From contig NZ_CP009933.1 of NCBI RefSeq assembly GCF_000968375.1, positions 3,100,001 through 3,164,000 on the forward strand: a DNA stretch of 64,000 bases, read 5' to 3'. A program made the position numbers and the translations under genes. The notes beneath the pieces were generated by a model. The model saw only the letters and a list, made by a program, of their open reading frames with translations, made no database searches and had not been told where the DNA came from. This DNA comes from Clostridium scatologenes (GTDB taxonomy: Bacteria; Bacillota; Clostridia; Clostridiales; Clostridiaceae). Of the stretch, positions 27,572 to 36,950 are shown in pieces; the first letter of the stretch is position 1; each line of letters opens with the position of its first letter.

Positions 27572-28187
27572 TTTTCATTACTACTCCTTCAATTACATTA
27601 GCTATGTCTTCACAAGCATCTAAAGTATCCTCTAAATACTGATAAATTTCTCTCCATTTAATCACTTCAATAACTTCAATATTTGATCTGAATAGATCTC
27701 CAATAGCTCTTCTTGAAACTCTATCTCCTTCTTCTTCAATTCTATTAATTTCTATAATTTTCTTATTTAGATATTTGCTGGTTTTCATATTTTTCAATTC
27801 TTCCATGAGAGTAATAATTTCTTTACAACTTGCTGCAATCATATCACCTAATATAATTGCTTCCTTTGTAACTTTACTTACATTTAGCATAACAAATCTG
27901 CTTGCAGCAGATTCTATTAGATCTATAATATCGTCCATATCTTTTGCTATTATGTAAATATCTTCTCTGTCAAAGGGTGTTATAAATGTTTTATTAAGTT
28001 GTTCAAGTATTTGATGTTGTTTTCTATCTCCTTCGTGTTCCACCTCTTTAAGCTTTTTTAAATTTTCCTCTGAATTATCAAGATCTTTTAGAAATTCTAC
28101 CAACATATTAGATGCTTTATAAGCTATATTAGCAGTTTCTACGAAAAATTCGAAAAATTTGTCTTCTTTTGGAGTCAAACTAAACAA
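27564..28187 (-). CDS. DUF47 (PhoU-like) accessory protein of the Pit transporter
   Basis: 207 residues, mostly helical: FFEFFVETANIAYKASNMLVEFL, EHEGDRKQHQILEQLNKTFITPFDREDIYIIAKDMDDIIDLIESAA. This is the TIGR00153/DUF47 family, distantly related to PhoU and almost always paired with pit. Its regulatory effect on transport is inferred from that association. Confidence 0.92.
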   Translation of the reverse strand: MFSLTPKEDKFFEFFVETANIAYKASNMLVEFLKDLDNSEENLKKLKEVEHEGDRKQHQILEQLNKTFITPFDREDIYIIAKDMDDIIDLIESAASRFVMLNVSKVTKEAIILGDMIAASCKEIITLMEELKNMKTSKYLNKKIIEINRIEEEGDRVSRRAIGDLFRSNIEVIEVIKWREIYQYLEDTLDACEDIANVIEGVVMKNA

Positions 28188-28550
28188 TCTTTATCCCTCC
28201 TGATCTAAAAGTATAAATTTTCGACCTCATAAAGTATACCATAGATTTTATAAAAATAAAACACAAAATTAACATATATTTTACTCAATAGCTCTTTTAT
28301 ACAGTATTTGCATAAGTTCATTTCAAATATCTCTTCTACATTATATTACATTATAATACTTTTTTCTTTTCTATTTTTCTAGTTTATATTTATTAATTGC
28401 AGGTAAATATTAAATCAAGCATAAATCACACTTTAATAAAAAAATAAATTGCATAAAAATAGATGCCAACATATTTGTTCATATGCTGACATCTTAATAT
28501 TACACAAATTCCAATTCATGTAATAACTTTTCTACAAAATTCAAAACCTT
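28188..28550. other. Intergenic region between DUF47/pit and phoU
   Basis: A 363-base AT-rich gap. The left part must carry the DUF47-pit promoter (a TATACT -10-like hexamer lies near 28235, with no convincing -35). The right part holds the phoU terminator. I see no coding potential or conserved RNA. Confidence 0.6.
28454..28494 (-). terminator. Terminator hairpin ending pstSCAB-phoU
   Basis: Long imperfect stem AGATG..CATAT / ATATG..CATCT with a 6-base loop, followed on the minus strand by ATTTTTATG. About 55 bases after the phoU stop. Confidence 0.7.
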
Positions 28551-29207
28551 TTATTCATTTAAATCCTTTAATTCTCCTGTAACTAAATATATAGTCCACT
28601 CACATATATTAGTTACATGATCACCAACCCTCTCCAAGTATTTACATACAAATAAAAGCTGAGTTATCTGATTTACATTTTGCTTATTGTTTGCCATTAT
28701 AGTTAACATCTCAGTAAAAACATTTTTATATAAGCTATCTATTTCGTCATCCATTTTGCACACTTCATAAGCCCTATCAACATCTGCAGCTACATAAGCA
28801 TCTAAAGCACTTCTTATCATATCTTTAACTATCTCTGACATTTTAGGAATATCTATAAGTTCTTTAACGTATTTTTCATTTTTAAGCCTTTTTGTTATTT
28901 TTGCTATATCTACTGCATAATCTGCCATTCTTTCAAGATCTGTTACTAACTTAGTAGTTGTAAAAATAGTTCTTAAATCTATAGCCAAAGGTTGTTCTTT
29001 AGCTATTAATCTTATACATTTATTTTCTATTTCCTTTTGAAGGTCATCCACCAAATCATCATTCTTTATTATATTATCTGCTAGTTCAACATCCTTGTTA
29101 ACTAATGATTCTATGCACTGATGTATTTGTTTTTCAACTATACTCCCCATTCTTAATAAATCATTATGAAGTTCTTTTAAAGCAATATCAAATCCAGTCC
29201 TAGTCAT
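28551..29207 (-). CDS. phoU: PhoU, phosphate signalling protein
   Basis: 218 residues forming two three-helix bundles. The repeated metal-binding E/DxxxD-type motifs are seen in DLERMADYAVDIAKI and YLERVGDHVTNICEW. Links the Pst transporter to the PnpS/PhoP two-component system and lowers Pi uptake and signalling. Last gene of the pst operon. Confidence 0.95.
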   Translation of the reverse strand: MTRTGFDIALKELHNDLLRMGSIVEKQIHQCIESLVNKDVELADNIIKNDDLVDDLQKEIENKCIRLIAKEQPLAIDLRTIFTTTKLVTDLERMADYAVDIAKITKRLKNEKYVKELIDIPKMSEIVKDMIRSALDAYVAADVDRAYEVCKMDDEIDSLYKNVFTEMLTIMANNKQNVNQITQLLFVCKYLERVGDHVTNICEWTIYLVTGELKDLNE

Positions 29208-29273
29208 TCATACTCACCTCTATTTAAATTAAGTTTATATTATTGTATTATCTTATTTTATCTAAAAATAGTT

Positions 29274-30023
29274 TTATCCAAATCTTCCTGTTATATAATC
29301 TTCTGTTCTTTTATCCTGAGGTTTATAAAAAATACTTTCGGTTTTTCCATTTTCAACTATCTCTCCATTAAGAAAAAATGCTGTATAATCTGATATCCTT
29401 CCTGCCTGCTGCATATTATGTGTAACTATAATTATAGTATACTTTTTCTTTAGCTCATCCATAAGTTCTTCTATTTTCAATGTAGATATTGGATCTAATG
29501 CAGAAGTTGGCTCATCCATAAGTAATACTTCTGGCTCTACTGCTAATGTTCTTGCAATACACAACCTCTGCTGCTGACCACCAGAAAGTCCCAATGCACT
29601 TTTATTCAATCTATCTTTTACTTCATCCCAAAGCACAGCACCCTTTAAACTACTTTCAACCAATTCATCTAATTTACTCTTATCCTTTATCCCATGTATC
29701 TTAGGTCCATATACTATATTGTCATATATGGACATAGGAAAAGGGTTAGCTTTTTGAAAAACCATTCCTACCCTTTTTCTAAGATCTATTTCATCATAAT
29801 CTTTATATATATTCTTATCTTCAAATAGTACTTCTCCTTCTATTTTTACAGAGTCTATTAAATCGTTCATTCTATTTAAAGTTCTTAAAAAAGTAGACTT
29901 ACCACAACCCGATGGACCTATTAATGCCGTAACTGCATTCTTTTTTACATCCAAATTTATTTTTTTTAATGCTTGAGTATTTCCATAATATAAATCAAGC
30001 TCCTTAGTCTGTATTATACCCAT
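29274..30023 (-). CDS. pstB: PstB, phosphate ABC transporter ATPase
   Basis: Walker A GPSGCGKST, Q-loop VFQKANPFPMS, signature LSGGQQQR, Walker B VLLMDEPTSALD, and the H-loop His. 249 residues. Energises Pi import through PstCA. About 12 bases after pstA. Confidence 0.98.
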   Translation of the reverse strand: MGIIQTKELDLYYGNTQALKKINLDVKKNAVTALIGPSGCGKSTFLRTLNRMNDLIDSVKIEGEVLFEDKNIYKDYDEIDLRKRVGMVFQKANPFPMSIYDNIVYGPKIHGIKDKSKLDELVESSLKGAVLWDEVKDRLNKSALGLSGGQQQRLCIARTLAVEPEVLLMDEPTSALDPISTLKIEELMDELKKKYTIIIVTHNMQQAGRISDYTAFFLNGEIVENGKTESIFYKPQDKRTEDYITGRFG

Positions 30024-30035
30024 TTAGCTTCCTCC

Positions 30036-30923
30036 TTATTTTTTACCAGCATAAGATTCATATATTTTTTTTCCTAATATTCTAGCTGTCAAATTGAATA
30101 ATAGAACCATTATTATAAGTACCGCTGATGATTTGTTTGCTATAGCTGATGCATCTGGTACCATTCCTTCTGAATTAAGCTTCCAAATGTATACTGCTAA
30201 TGTTTCTGCTGGTCTCATTACACTGAAAGGAGATGATTTTCCAACTAAACTAAAGCTATCAAATGAAAGTACTGGTGCACTCATGCCTGCCGTATATAAA
30301 AGTGCTGCTGCTTCACCAAATATTCTTCCTGATGCCAATATTATTCCTGTTAAAATTTGTGGAAGAGCAGAAGGCAATATAACTTTTTTTATAGTCTGCC
30401 ATTTAGTTGCTCCAAGCCCAAGACTTGCTTCCTTAACAGATTTACCAGCCGCTATTATAGCATTTTCACTAACTCTCGTTAAAGATGGAAGATTTAACAC
30501 TGCTATAGCTAATGCTCCTGATAAAAGTGTGAATCCCCAATTTGTCATACCAACAAACACTAAAAGACCAAAAAGACCTACTACTATAGAAGGCAATGAA
30601 GCCATGGTTTCAATACATAATCTTATTATATTTAATAAAAATCCTTCTCTCGCATATTCTGCTAAATATATACCCGCGCCTACTCCAAAAGGTATAGTTA
30701 TTACTAATGATACTACTAACATATAAAAGGAATTAAATAGCTGAGGACCTATTCCACCTCCAGCTTCACCTATTTTAGGTTTTCCAAACAAGAAAGAAGG
30801 ATTTAATGAGTTTCCGCCCTTATATAATATATATCCTATCAAGGCCATTAGAAGTAATATGACAAATCCAGATACAACATATAAAATTCCTGTCCATATT
30901 TTATCTTTCAACTTAGCATCCAT
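30036..30923 (-). CDS. pstA: PstA, phosphate ABC transporter permease
   Basis: 295 residues, six predicted membrane helices. The EAA-loop with the conserved EASLGLGATKWQTIKKVILPSAL contact for PstB is present. Directly abuts pstC (stop 30924). Confidence 0.96.
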   Translation of the reverse strand: MDAKLKDKIWTGILYVVSGFVILLLMALIGYILYKGGNSLNPSFLFGKPKIGEAGGGIGPQLFNSFYMLVVSLVITIPFGVGAGIYLAEYAREGFLLNIIRLCIETMASLPSIVVGLFGLLVFVGMTNWGFTLLSGALAIAVLNLPSLTRVSENAIIAAGKSVKEASLGLGATKWQTIKKVILPSALPQILTGIILASGRIFGEAAALLYTAGMSAPVLSFDSFSLVGKSSPFSVMRPAETLAVYIWKLNSEGMVPDASAIANKSSAVLIIMVLLFNLTARILGKKIYESYAGKK

Positions 30924-31829
30924 TTATTTAAGCTCACTCCTTTTTCCAATGGCTCTTATTAACAAAATAAACAAAAATGATATAACTAAAAGCAATAAAG
31001 CAAGCGACCATAACGCATCATTCCATGCTGTTCCTGATATTGTATTGCCCATATCCATAGTTAAAATACTAGTTAAAGTAGCTGTTGGGTTTACTAAATT
31101 TTTAGGAAATTTAATTGAATTGCCTATAACCATTTGAACAGCTAAAGCTTCTCCAAAAGCCCTGGCAAGACCTAATACTATTGAAGTTAATATACCACTT
31201 TTAGCTGCTGGTAATATAACTCTACTTATAGTTTGCCATCTAGTTGCACCTAATCCATAGGATGCCTCCAAATAGCTCTTAGGCACAACTTTAACAGCAT
31301 CTGCTGACAAACTAGCTATAGTTGGTAGTATCATAATACTTAATACTATAATACCTGCTATTAAACTAAATCCAATACCTCCAAAACCTTTTTTAATTAA
31401 AGGTAGTAGAACACTAAATCCTATCCACCCATAAACAACTGAAGGTATTCCTACAAACAATTCTAATGCAGGTTGAACTAATTTATTTCCTATCCTTGGT
31501 GAAATAAAGTTCATAAAAATTGCTAATGCAATACTTATCGGTGCACTCAAAATAACTGCGCCTATGGATACTAAAGTAGAACCTACTATAAATATAAGTG
31601 CTCCTAACTTAGGTTTTTCACTATCTGGATTCCAGTTTGCAGTGAATAAAAAGTCTTTTAATGAATATCCATGCTTTATAAAAGTATTTAATCCCTTTAC
31701 AGTTACAAATCCTATTATACTTAAGGTTAAAATTATTATTAACATTCCACAAAATATGGCAAAGCTTCTTCCTAAATATTCAGTTTTCAACTTTTTCCAA
31801 AAGGTTCTTTTCTTTATACTATTCTCCAT
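30924..31829 (-). CDS. pstC: PstC, phosphate ABC transporter permease
   Basis: 301 residues with six predicted helices and the EAA-loop EASYGLGATRWQTISRVILPAAKSGI. Heterodimer partner of PstA. Separated from pstS by 61 bases that contain a very stable hairpin. Confidence 0.96.
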   Translation of the reverse strand: MENSIKKRTFWKKLKTEYLGRSFAIFCGMLIIILTLSIIGFVTVKGLNTFIKHGYSLKDFLFTANWNPDSEKPKLGALIFIVGSTLVSIGAVILSAPISIALAIFMNFISPRIGNKLVQPALELFVGIPSVVYGWIGFSVLLPLIKKGFGGIGFSLIAGIIVLSIMILPTIASLSADAVKVVPKSYLEASYGLGATRWQTISRVILPAAKSGILTSIVLGLARAFGEALAVQMVIGNSIKFPKNLVNPTATLTSILTMDMGNTISGTAWNDALWSLALLLLVISFLFILLIRAIGKRSELK

Positions 31830-31855
31830 ACTCTCTACCTCAATATTAATTTAAT

Positions 31856-31878
31856 GGCTGACTGATTAACAGCCAGCC
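31856..31878 (-). other. Intercistronic hairpin between pstS and pstC
   Basis: GGCTGGCTG/CAGTCAGCC, a 9-bp stem with one G.U and a 5-base loop, and no T tract. This placement fits a 3' stabiliser or processing signal that keeps pstS mRNA above that of the permease genes. The function is inferred. Confidence 0.6.
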
Positions 31879-31890
31879 CTATAAAAAATT

Positions 31891-32781
31891 CTATTTATTC
31901 TTAATTTCACTCATTGGAATATATCCTAATTTTTTAACTAAATCACTATTTTCACTACTTAACATGTACTCAATAAATGCTTTTGATAAATCCTTAGCTT
32001 CTCCCTTTGTATACATATGCTCATATGACCAGAAAGGATATTTTCCAGCAGTTATATTTTCTTCAGTTGCATCTACTCCATCTATTTTTAGTGGTTTTAT
32101 ACTTTCCTTAACTTTATCACTTAAATATGATAATGCTAAATAACTTATTGAACCTTTTGTAGATTGTATCCCTTTTTCAACATTTCCGTTTGAATCTTGT
32201 GTAGTTCCTAATCCGTCCTTTTCATCTTTTCCACCCATTACTGTATCCTTAAATGTTGCTCTTGTACCAGATGATTTTGCTCTATTAATTACATTTATAG
32301 CTAAGTTATCTCCACCAACTTGACTCCAGTTAGTAATTTCACCAGTAAATATTTTTTGTATTTGATCCTTTGTTAAAGAATCAACCTTAACTTCTTTATT
32401 CACAACTACTGCAAAACCAATAGCACAAACTTTATGATCAACTAATTCTTTTGCTTTTTGTGCATCTAATTTAGCTGCTTCTGCTGTTATATCAGAGTTT
32501 CCTATATCAGCAGTACCTTCAGATACTAACTTTATTCCAGTACCACTTCCACCACCTTGAACATTAATAGTAGCTTTAGAGTTCTTTTCAGTGAATTTCT
32601 TTCCTGCTTGATCAGCTAATGGTTGAAGAGCTGTAGATCCTGCTAATGTTATTGAACCTGAAATTTCCTTTTTAGCATCTCCTGAAGACGATTGTTCCTT
32701 AGATCCACATCCTGCAAATACACCTGTTACCATAGTAACTGCTAATGCAGCTATTATAATTTTTAAACTCTTTTTCTTCAT
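31891..32781 (-). CDS. pstS: PstS, phosphate-binding lipoprotein
   Basis: 296 residues. Lipoprotein signal peptide KKKSLKIIIAALAVTM with lipobox VFAGC; the lipidated Cys is residue 25. Phosphate-contact motifs of the periplasmic-binding fold: ITLAGSTALQPLA, GGGSGTGIK, IGNSDI and RAKSSGTRATF. Tethered outside the membrane, it delivers Pi to PstCA. A candidate PhoP-regulated promoter lies upstream. Confidence 0.97.
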   Translation of the reverse strand: MKKKSLKIIIAALAVTMVTGVFAGCGSKEQSSSGDAKKEISGSITLAGSTALQPLADQAGKKFTEKNSKATINVQGGGSGTGIKLVSEGTADIGNSDITAEAAKLDAQKAKELVDHKVCAIGFAVVVNKEVKVDSLTKDQIQKIFTGEITNWSQVGGDNLAINVINRAKSSGTRATFKDTVMGGKDEKDGLGTTQDSNGNVEKGIQSTKGSISYLALSYLSDKVKESIKPLKIDGVDATEENITAGKYPFWSYEHMYTKGEAKDLSKAFIEYMLSSENSDLVKKLGYIPMSEIKNK

Positions 32782-32846
32782 TAATACGAACCTCCTAAAA
32801 TTTTCAACGTTTATTAATTTTAAATTATTCCCTATGAATACTATGA

Positions 32847-32862
32847 TAACTTTACAAAGTTA
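32847..32862. promoter_or_regulatory. Palindrome downstream of the pstS -10
   Basis: TAACTTT-AC-AAAGTTA, a perfect 7+2+7 inverted repeat, 8 to 23 bases past the -10 of the pstS promoter, in the initial transcribed region. The TTAAC cores recall Pho-box repeats, but a PhoP site is normally a direct repeat, so the binding protein is unknown. Confidence 0.45.
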
Positions 32863-32869
32863 ACCCATT

Positions 32870-32897
32870 ATTATACACAGGTTAATTAAAATTAACA
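32870..32897 (-). promoter_or_regulatory. pstS promoter with weak -35 and TTAA-rich repeats
   Basis: -10 TATAAT (32870-32875), 16-bp spacer, poor -35 TGTTAA (32892-32897). The -35 and spacer contain repeated TTAA(C/T) units, the usual layout of a PhoP-activated promoter that overlaps a Pho box. Confidence 0.55.
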
Positions 32898-32939
32898 TAC
32901 AGAATTTATTTATCTTTACCATTTTTATTGAAAATATAA

Positions 32940-32979
32940 CAAAAGAACCTTTTCATACTCTGTATTCAAAGGTTCTTTT
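32940..32979 (-). terminator. Rho-independent terminator after phoP-pnpS
   Basis: AAAGAACCTTT / AAAGGTTCTTT with an inner ATAC/GTAT stem, followed by T-rich sequence on the minus strand. It separates pnpS from pstS. The remaining 32980-33098 shows nothing else. Confidence 0.85.
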
Positions 32980-33098
32980 CACAATATTCAATAAAATAAT
33001 TCATTTTTACTTACTTAACAAGTTCTTAACATTACTAACATAAACGTTAATTTTTTTTATTCTGTTCATAAAAAATTACTTTAATAATATACTAAAAA

Positions 33099-34799
33099 TC
33101 ATACAATAGGTATTTCTAAAATAAACTTACTTCCTTTTCCTATCTCACTTTCCACTCTAATATTTCCATTAAGAGTCATAACTATATGTTTTACAATAGC
33201 AAGGCCTAATCCTGTTCCACCTTGAGCTCTTGATCTTGCTTTATCGATTCTATAAAATCTTTCAAAGATTCTATCTATATGTTCTTTCGATATACCAACA
33301 CCTTTATCTTCAACCCATATTATACAATTATTATTTTCAACTTTGGTACCTATTTTTACAATTCCATTATTATCAGAATATTTTATTGCATTATCTACTA
33401 GATTTATAAGCATCTGTTTAAACCTATCACTATCTCCTTTTAAATTAGGAAGCTCATCTCCTATTGTAACAACTTTAATATTTTTCTTTTCAGCTGAATT
33501 TTTAACTAAACAGCATACATCTTTTATAATAAAGTTTACATCTATTTTTTCTTCCTTATTCTCTATACTATTTTCAATATGAGAAAGCGTTAAAGTATCA
33601 TTAATTAATCTCGTCAATCTATCAGCTTCATCATTTATAATATTTAAAAACTTTTCTTTATTTTTAAAATCATCTACATATCTCAAAGTCTCTGCAAAAC
33701 CTTTTATTGAAGTCAACGGTGTCTTTAGTTCATGAGAAACATTAGCTACAAATTGAGTTCTCATATTTTCCAATTTCTTTATATCAGTTATATCTTGTAC
33801 TACAGCAACTGTACCAATTTTTTCTCTAACATTAATTATATCAGCAGTCCTTATTCTTAAGTTTCTTTCCTTAGGCCATAATATCTTTATTTCTGTATAA
33901 TCTTCATCAGTATTTTTAAATACATCCTCAAATTCAAAATCTCTTATATTATCCATAAGATTTTCGCCTATAATGTCCCTACTTATACCAAATATTTTTT
34001 TTGCATAAGGATTTATCATAATAATTTTATAATTTATATCTACAGCTATAACTCCACTGTCCATACTCTTTAATATTGCTTCCAATTTATTTTGTTTATC
34101 TAAAACCTCATTAAGTGTACTATTTAATTTATCTGCCATATTATTAAAGGTTATACCTAATTGACCTATTTCATCTTTAGAACTAATCCTTACTCTTTTA
34201 TCAAATTTTCCTGAAGCAATACTTGAAGTAGTAAATTCTAATTCTTTAATAGGCTTAACTATAGTATGAGAAAGCTTTGACGCAAATATTATAGAAACCA
34301 TAATTGAAAACATCATAGCAATTATATAATACTTCAAATAACTCATTTCTATTCCTTTAATAATTTGCATAGCTATAGCACTTCTTACCACATAGCCATC
34401 ATTAAAAGCTGTAGCAAAATATAAAGTTTTCTTTCTCAAAGTAGCACTATATCGTGTACTATGTCCTGTACCTTCCTTTCTTGCATCTTTAACTTCTTTT
34501 CTCTCATTATGATTATCCATTGTTTCAGCATCTGCTATAGTATCACTTAAAACCTTTCCTTTTTTGTCTATCAATGTTTCTCTAATAACATCATTTTTAA
34601 AATTATTCTTAAAAGAAAAATTTTTATTATTAAATCCTTCAGCTTCTAAAACATTTATTACAATTTGATTATTTATTCTCAAATTTTCCTTTGTGTTTTG
34701 CATATATTGATAATTTTCAATAATTACAAATAATGTAGTAACTATAGAAAATGTAAGAATCAATGTACTAAGCATTGTTATCATCAATTTTTTTTTCAT
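33099..34799 (-). CDS. phoR: PnpS/PhoR, phosphate-sensing histidine kinase
   Basis: 566 residues. Membrane helix (about 4-28), an extracytoplasmic sensor of about 125 residues, second helix (about 155-175), HAMP (about 178-230), PAS (about 240-320), HisKA with phospho-acceptor His in FVANVSHELKTPLTSIKGF, and HATPase motifs DNAIKYS, GVGISKEH and GTGLGLAIVKH. Phosphorylates PhoP when Pi is short. I start at the ATG at 34799; the upstream TTG overlaps the GGTGA ribosome site. Adjacent to phoP and pst, which supports the phosphate role. Confidence 0.93.
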   Translation of the reverse strand: MKKKLMITMLSTLILTFSIVTTLFVIIENYQYMQNTKENLRINNQIVINVLEAEGFNNKNFSFKNNFKNDVIRETLIDKKGKVLSDTIADAETMDNHNERKEVKDARKEGTGHSTRYSATLRKKTLYFATAFNDGYVVRSAIAMQIIKGIEMSYLKYYIIAMMFSIMVSIIFASKLSHTIVKPIKELEFTTSSIASGKFDKRVRISSKDEIGQLGITFNNMADKLNSTLNEVLDKQNKLEAILKSMDSGVIAVDINYKIIMINPYAKKIFGISRDIIGENLMDNIRDFEFEDVFKNTDEDYTEIKILWPKERNLRIRTADIINVREKIGTVAVVQDITDIKKLENMRTQFVANVSHELKTPLTSIKGFAETLRYVDDFKNKEKFLNIINDEADRLTRLINDTLTLSHIENSIENKEEKIDVNFIIKDVCCLVKNSAEKKNIKVVTIGDELPNLKGDSDRFKQMLINLVDNAIKYSDNNGIVKIGTKVENNNCIIWVEDKGVGISKEHIDRIFERFYRIDKARSRAQGGTGLGLAIVKHIVMTLNGNIRVESEIGKGSKFILEIPIV

Positions 34800-34811
34800 T
34801 TTAATCACCAA

Positions 34812-35507
34812 CTACTCTTCCGAATTGAACCTATATCCTATTCCACGAATAGTTTCTATATGCTTTGGATTTTTATCATCTTCCTCTATTTTTTGTCTTA
34901 AGTGTCTTATATGAACGTCTACAGTTCTCGTTTCCCCTATATATTCATATCCCCATACCTTATCCAATAAAAAATCTCTCGTCATAACTCTTCCTCTGTT
35001 TTTTATTAAAAGTTCCAATACTTCAAATTCTTTTAAAGTAAGATCTAATTTAATGCCATCTTTTAAAATTTCATGCTTTTCAAAATTTATATTAATTTTT
35101 CCAAAAGTGAATTTTTTATCTGTAGATTTAGCTGTAGTTCTTCTAAGAATTGCTTTTACTCTAGCCAATAATTCCCTTATAGAAAAAGGCTTGGTAATGT
35201 AATCATCTGCTCCTAACTCTAAACCTAATACTTTATCAAACTCTTCTCCCTTAGCAGTTATCATTATTATAGGAGTTGATGATATAGAATTATCTTTTCT
35301 AATTTCTTTGCATACATCATATCCATCCATTCCAGGCAGCATGATATCCAATAATATGAGATTTGGAGCATCTCTCTTAGCCTTTTTTATTGCATCCAAG
35401 CCATTATCTGCACAAATAGTCTTATATCCACTATTTTCTAAATTGAATTTTATCAATTCTGTTATATGTTCTTCATCATCTACAATAAGTATTTTTTCTT
35501 CTGACAC
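34812..35507 (-). CDS. phoP: PhoP, OmpR-type response regulator
   Basis: Receiver domain (about 1-120) with acidic pair DDEE, phospho-Asp in LLDIMLPGMDG, switch Thr in ITAKGEE and Lys in DYITKPF. C-terminal winged helix (about 130-230) with LTLKEFEVLELL and TVDVHIRHLRQKIE. 231 residues from the GTG at 35507, which follows GGGAGGG; the upstream ATG at 35528 would place that site inside the gene. Likely activator of pst. Confidence 0.94.
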   Translation of the reverse strand: MSEEKILIVDDEEHITELIKFNLENSGYKTICADNGLDAIKKAKRDAPNLILLDIMLPGMDGYDVCKEIRKDNSISSTPIIMITAKGEEFDKVLGLELGADDYITKPFSIRELLARVKAILRRTTAKSTDKKFTFGKININFEKHEILKDGIKLDLTLKEFEVLELLIKNRGRVMTRDFLLDKVWGYEYIGETRTVDVHIRHLRQKIEEDDKNPKHIETIRGIGYRFNSEE

Positions 35508-35534
35508 TAATTTTCCCTCCCACTTCATTAAAAA

Positions 35535-36242
35535 TTATTTTAAATAAATAAACGCAAATAATCTTCCCTTATTTTTATCTCTTCTATAAGAATGAGTTTT
35601 ATATTCTGTACTACAAAATGTGCATATATCTAAATTCTTCACATTATTTTTATCTATATTTTTTAAATTTAACTGACGTAATATGCATTTTTCTAAACTT
35701 AAATATCTTCCATTGCATATATTTACATCTTTATATATTTCTAATCCTTTGAACCTATCTATAAGATCATAATCTACTTCATAGCAACATTCATGTATAT
35801 GTGGCCCTATGTAAACTATTAAATCTTCACATTTAGTTCCATACTGTTGCTCCATTTTTTCAATTGTTTTTAGTAGTATACAATCGAAAGTACCCTTCCA
35901 ACCACTATGTACTGCTGCTATTACCTTATTATTTTTATCATATAAAAGAACTGGAACGCAATCTGCAGTAAATACACCTATTGCTGTATTTTTTTTGTCT
36001 GTAATTAAAGCATCACCTTCTTCTACTTCATTTTTATATTCAATAATTTTATCACTATGTATTTGATTTAAAAATCCAACTTCGTTTACTCCAAACCATT
36101 TTTTTATATTTTGCAAATTTTTTTTCCCATAAGAAGAATTTTTATTAAAATCTAATCCACCTTCTGCAGTAGAAAAAATCATATCTGCTCCTTCTAAAGA
36201 TACTTTTATGAATTTATAATTCTCAATTCTTAATTCTTCCAT
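35535..36242 (-). CDS. pgeF: PgeF/YfiH family polyphenol oxidase, peptidoglycan editing factor
   Basis: 235 residues with the CNF1/YfiH-type catalytic residues: NQIHSDKI, TADCVPVLL (Cys) and AAVHSGWKGT (His). YfiH homologues clean misincorporated L-Ser from peptidoglycan precursors or act as purine nucleoside phosphorylases; the in vivo substrate here is undecided. Gap of 27 bases to phoP, so partial co-transcription is possible. Confidence 0.9.
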   Translation of the reverse strand: MEELRIENYKFIKVSLEGADMIFSTAEGGLDFNKNSSYGKKNLQNIKKWFGVNEVGFLNQIHSDKIIEYKNEVEEGDALITDKKNTAIGVFTADCVPVLLYDKNNKVIAAVHSGWKGTFDCILLKTIEKMEQQYGTKCEDLIVYIGPHIHECCYEVDYDLIDRFKGLEIYKDVNICNGRYLSLEKCILRQLNLKNIDKNNVKNLDICTFCSTEYKTHSYRRDKNKGRLFAFIYLK

Positions 36243-36374
36243 TTTACTCCTCCATTAACTAACTTTTAATTATATTTTAACATTGTTTGTTTTATAGACA
36301 CAGAAAAATTTAATTGTTTTAACTTAAAATTAACACAGCATACTTTTACTAAAAATTAGTTAAATTTAACAATA

Positions 36375-36410
36375 AATAAGTGATATACTTGTTCAGCATA
36401 CCACTTACTT
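36375..36410 (-). terminator. Terminator hairpin overlapping the nrdR stop
   Basis: AAGTGGTATGC / GTATATCACTT stem with two mismatches, followed by TTATTTATTG on the minus strand. The 5' arm includes the last codons of nrdR. Confidence 0.6.
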
Positions 36411-36860
36411 ATCACTAATTAAATTTTTAATTTCTTCCATAAAAGTATTTATATCTTTGAATTGTCTGTATACAGATGCAAATCTAACATAAGAAACTTC
36501 ATCTATATTTTTAAGGCTTTCCATTATCATTTCTCCAATATATTCAGAATGTACCTCTGTCAGCATTTGATTGTTTATTGTCTTTTCAATTTCATCAGCT
36601 ATGCTTTCTATCTGATGCCTAGACACAGGTCTTTTTTGACAAGCTTTTATTAAACCATTTATTATTTTAGTTCTATCGAAATATTCTCTATTCATATTCT
36701 TCTTTATTACTAATATAGGTACATTTTCAACTTTTTCATATGTAGTATATCTCTTATTACACTTCAAACATTCTCTTCTTCTTCTAATAGACATATTGTC
36801 CTCTGTAGATCTAGAATCTACAACTTTACTTTCCGCATAGCCGCAGTAAGGGCATTTCAC
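36405..36860 (-). CDS. nrdR: NrdR, ribonucleotide reductase transcriptional repressor
   Basis: N-terminal zinc ribbon (CPYCGY, then CLKCNKRY) followed by an ATP-cone domain (VLVIKKNMNREYFDRTKIINGLIKAC). 151 residues, usual length. Senses ATP/dATP and represses nrd genes. No nrd gene lies in the window. Confidence 0.97.
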   Translation of the reverse strand: MKCPYCGYAESKVVDSRSTEDNMSIRRRRECLKCNKRYTTYEKVENVPILVIKKNMNREYFDRTKIINGLIKACQKRPVSRHQIESIADEIEKTINNQMLTEVHSEYIGEMIMESLKNIDEVSYVRFASVYRQFKDINTFMEEIKNLISDK

Positions 36861-36950
36861 ATCTATTCACGTCCTTCTAAAATCAATTTTTATCTTAGCC
36901 TTACAAATACTCAATATATATTATACACTTTTTTTTATAAATTTCTACCA

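Noticed and set aside
30094..30726. A 210-codon open frame on the plus strand opposite pstA
   Set aside because: It is fully antisense to a well-supported permease gene, has no ribosome site and shows no domain signature. Other long plus-strand frames (for example 18284-18757 opposite coaBC, 54152-54601 opposite rnjA and 56192-56683 opposite ruvX) are rejected for the same reason.
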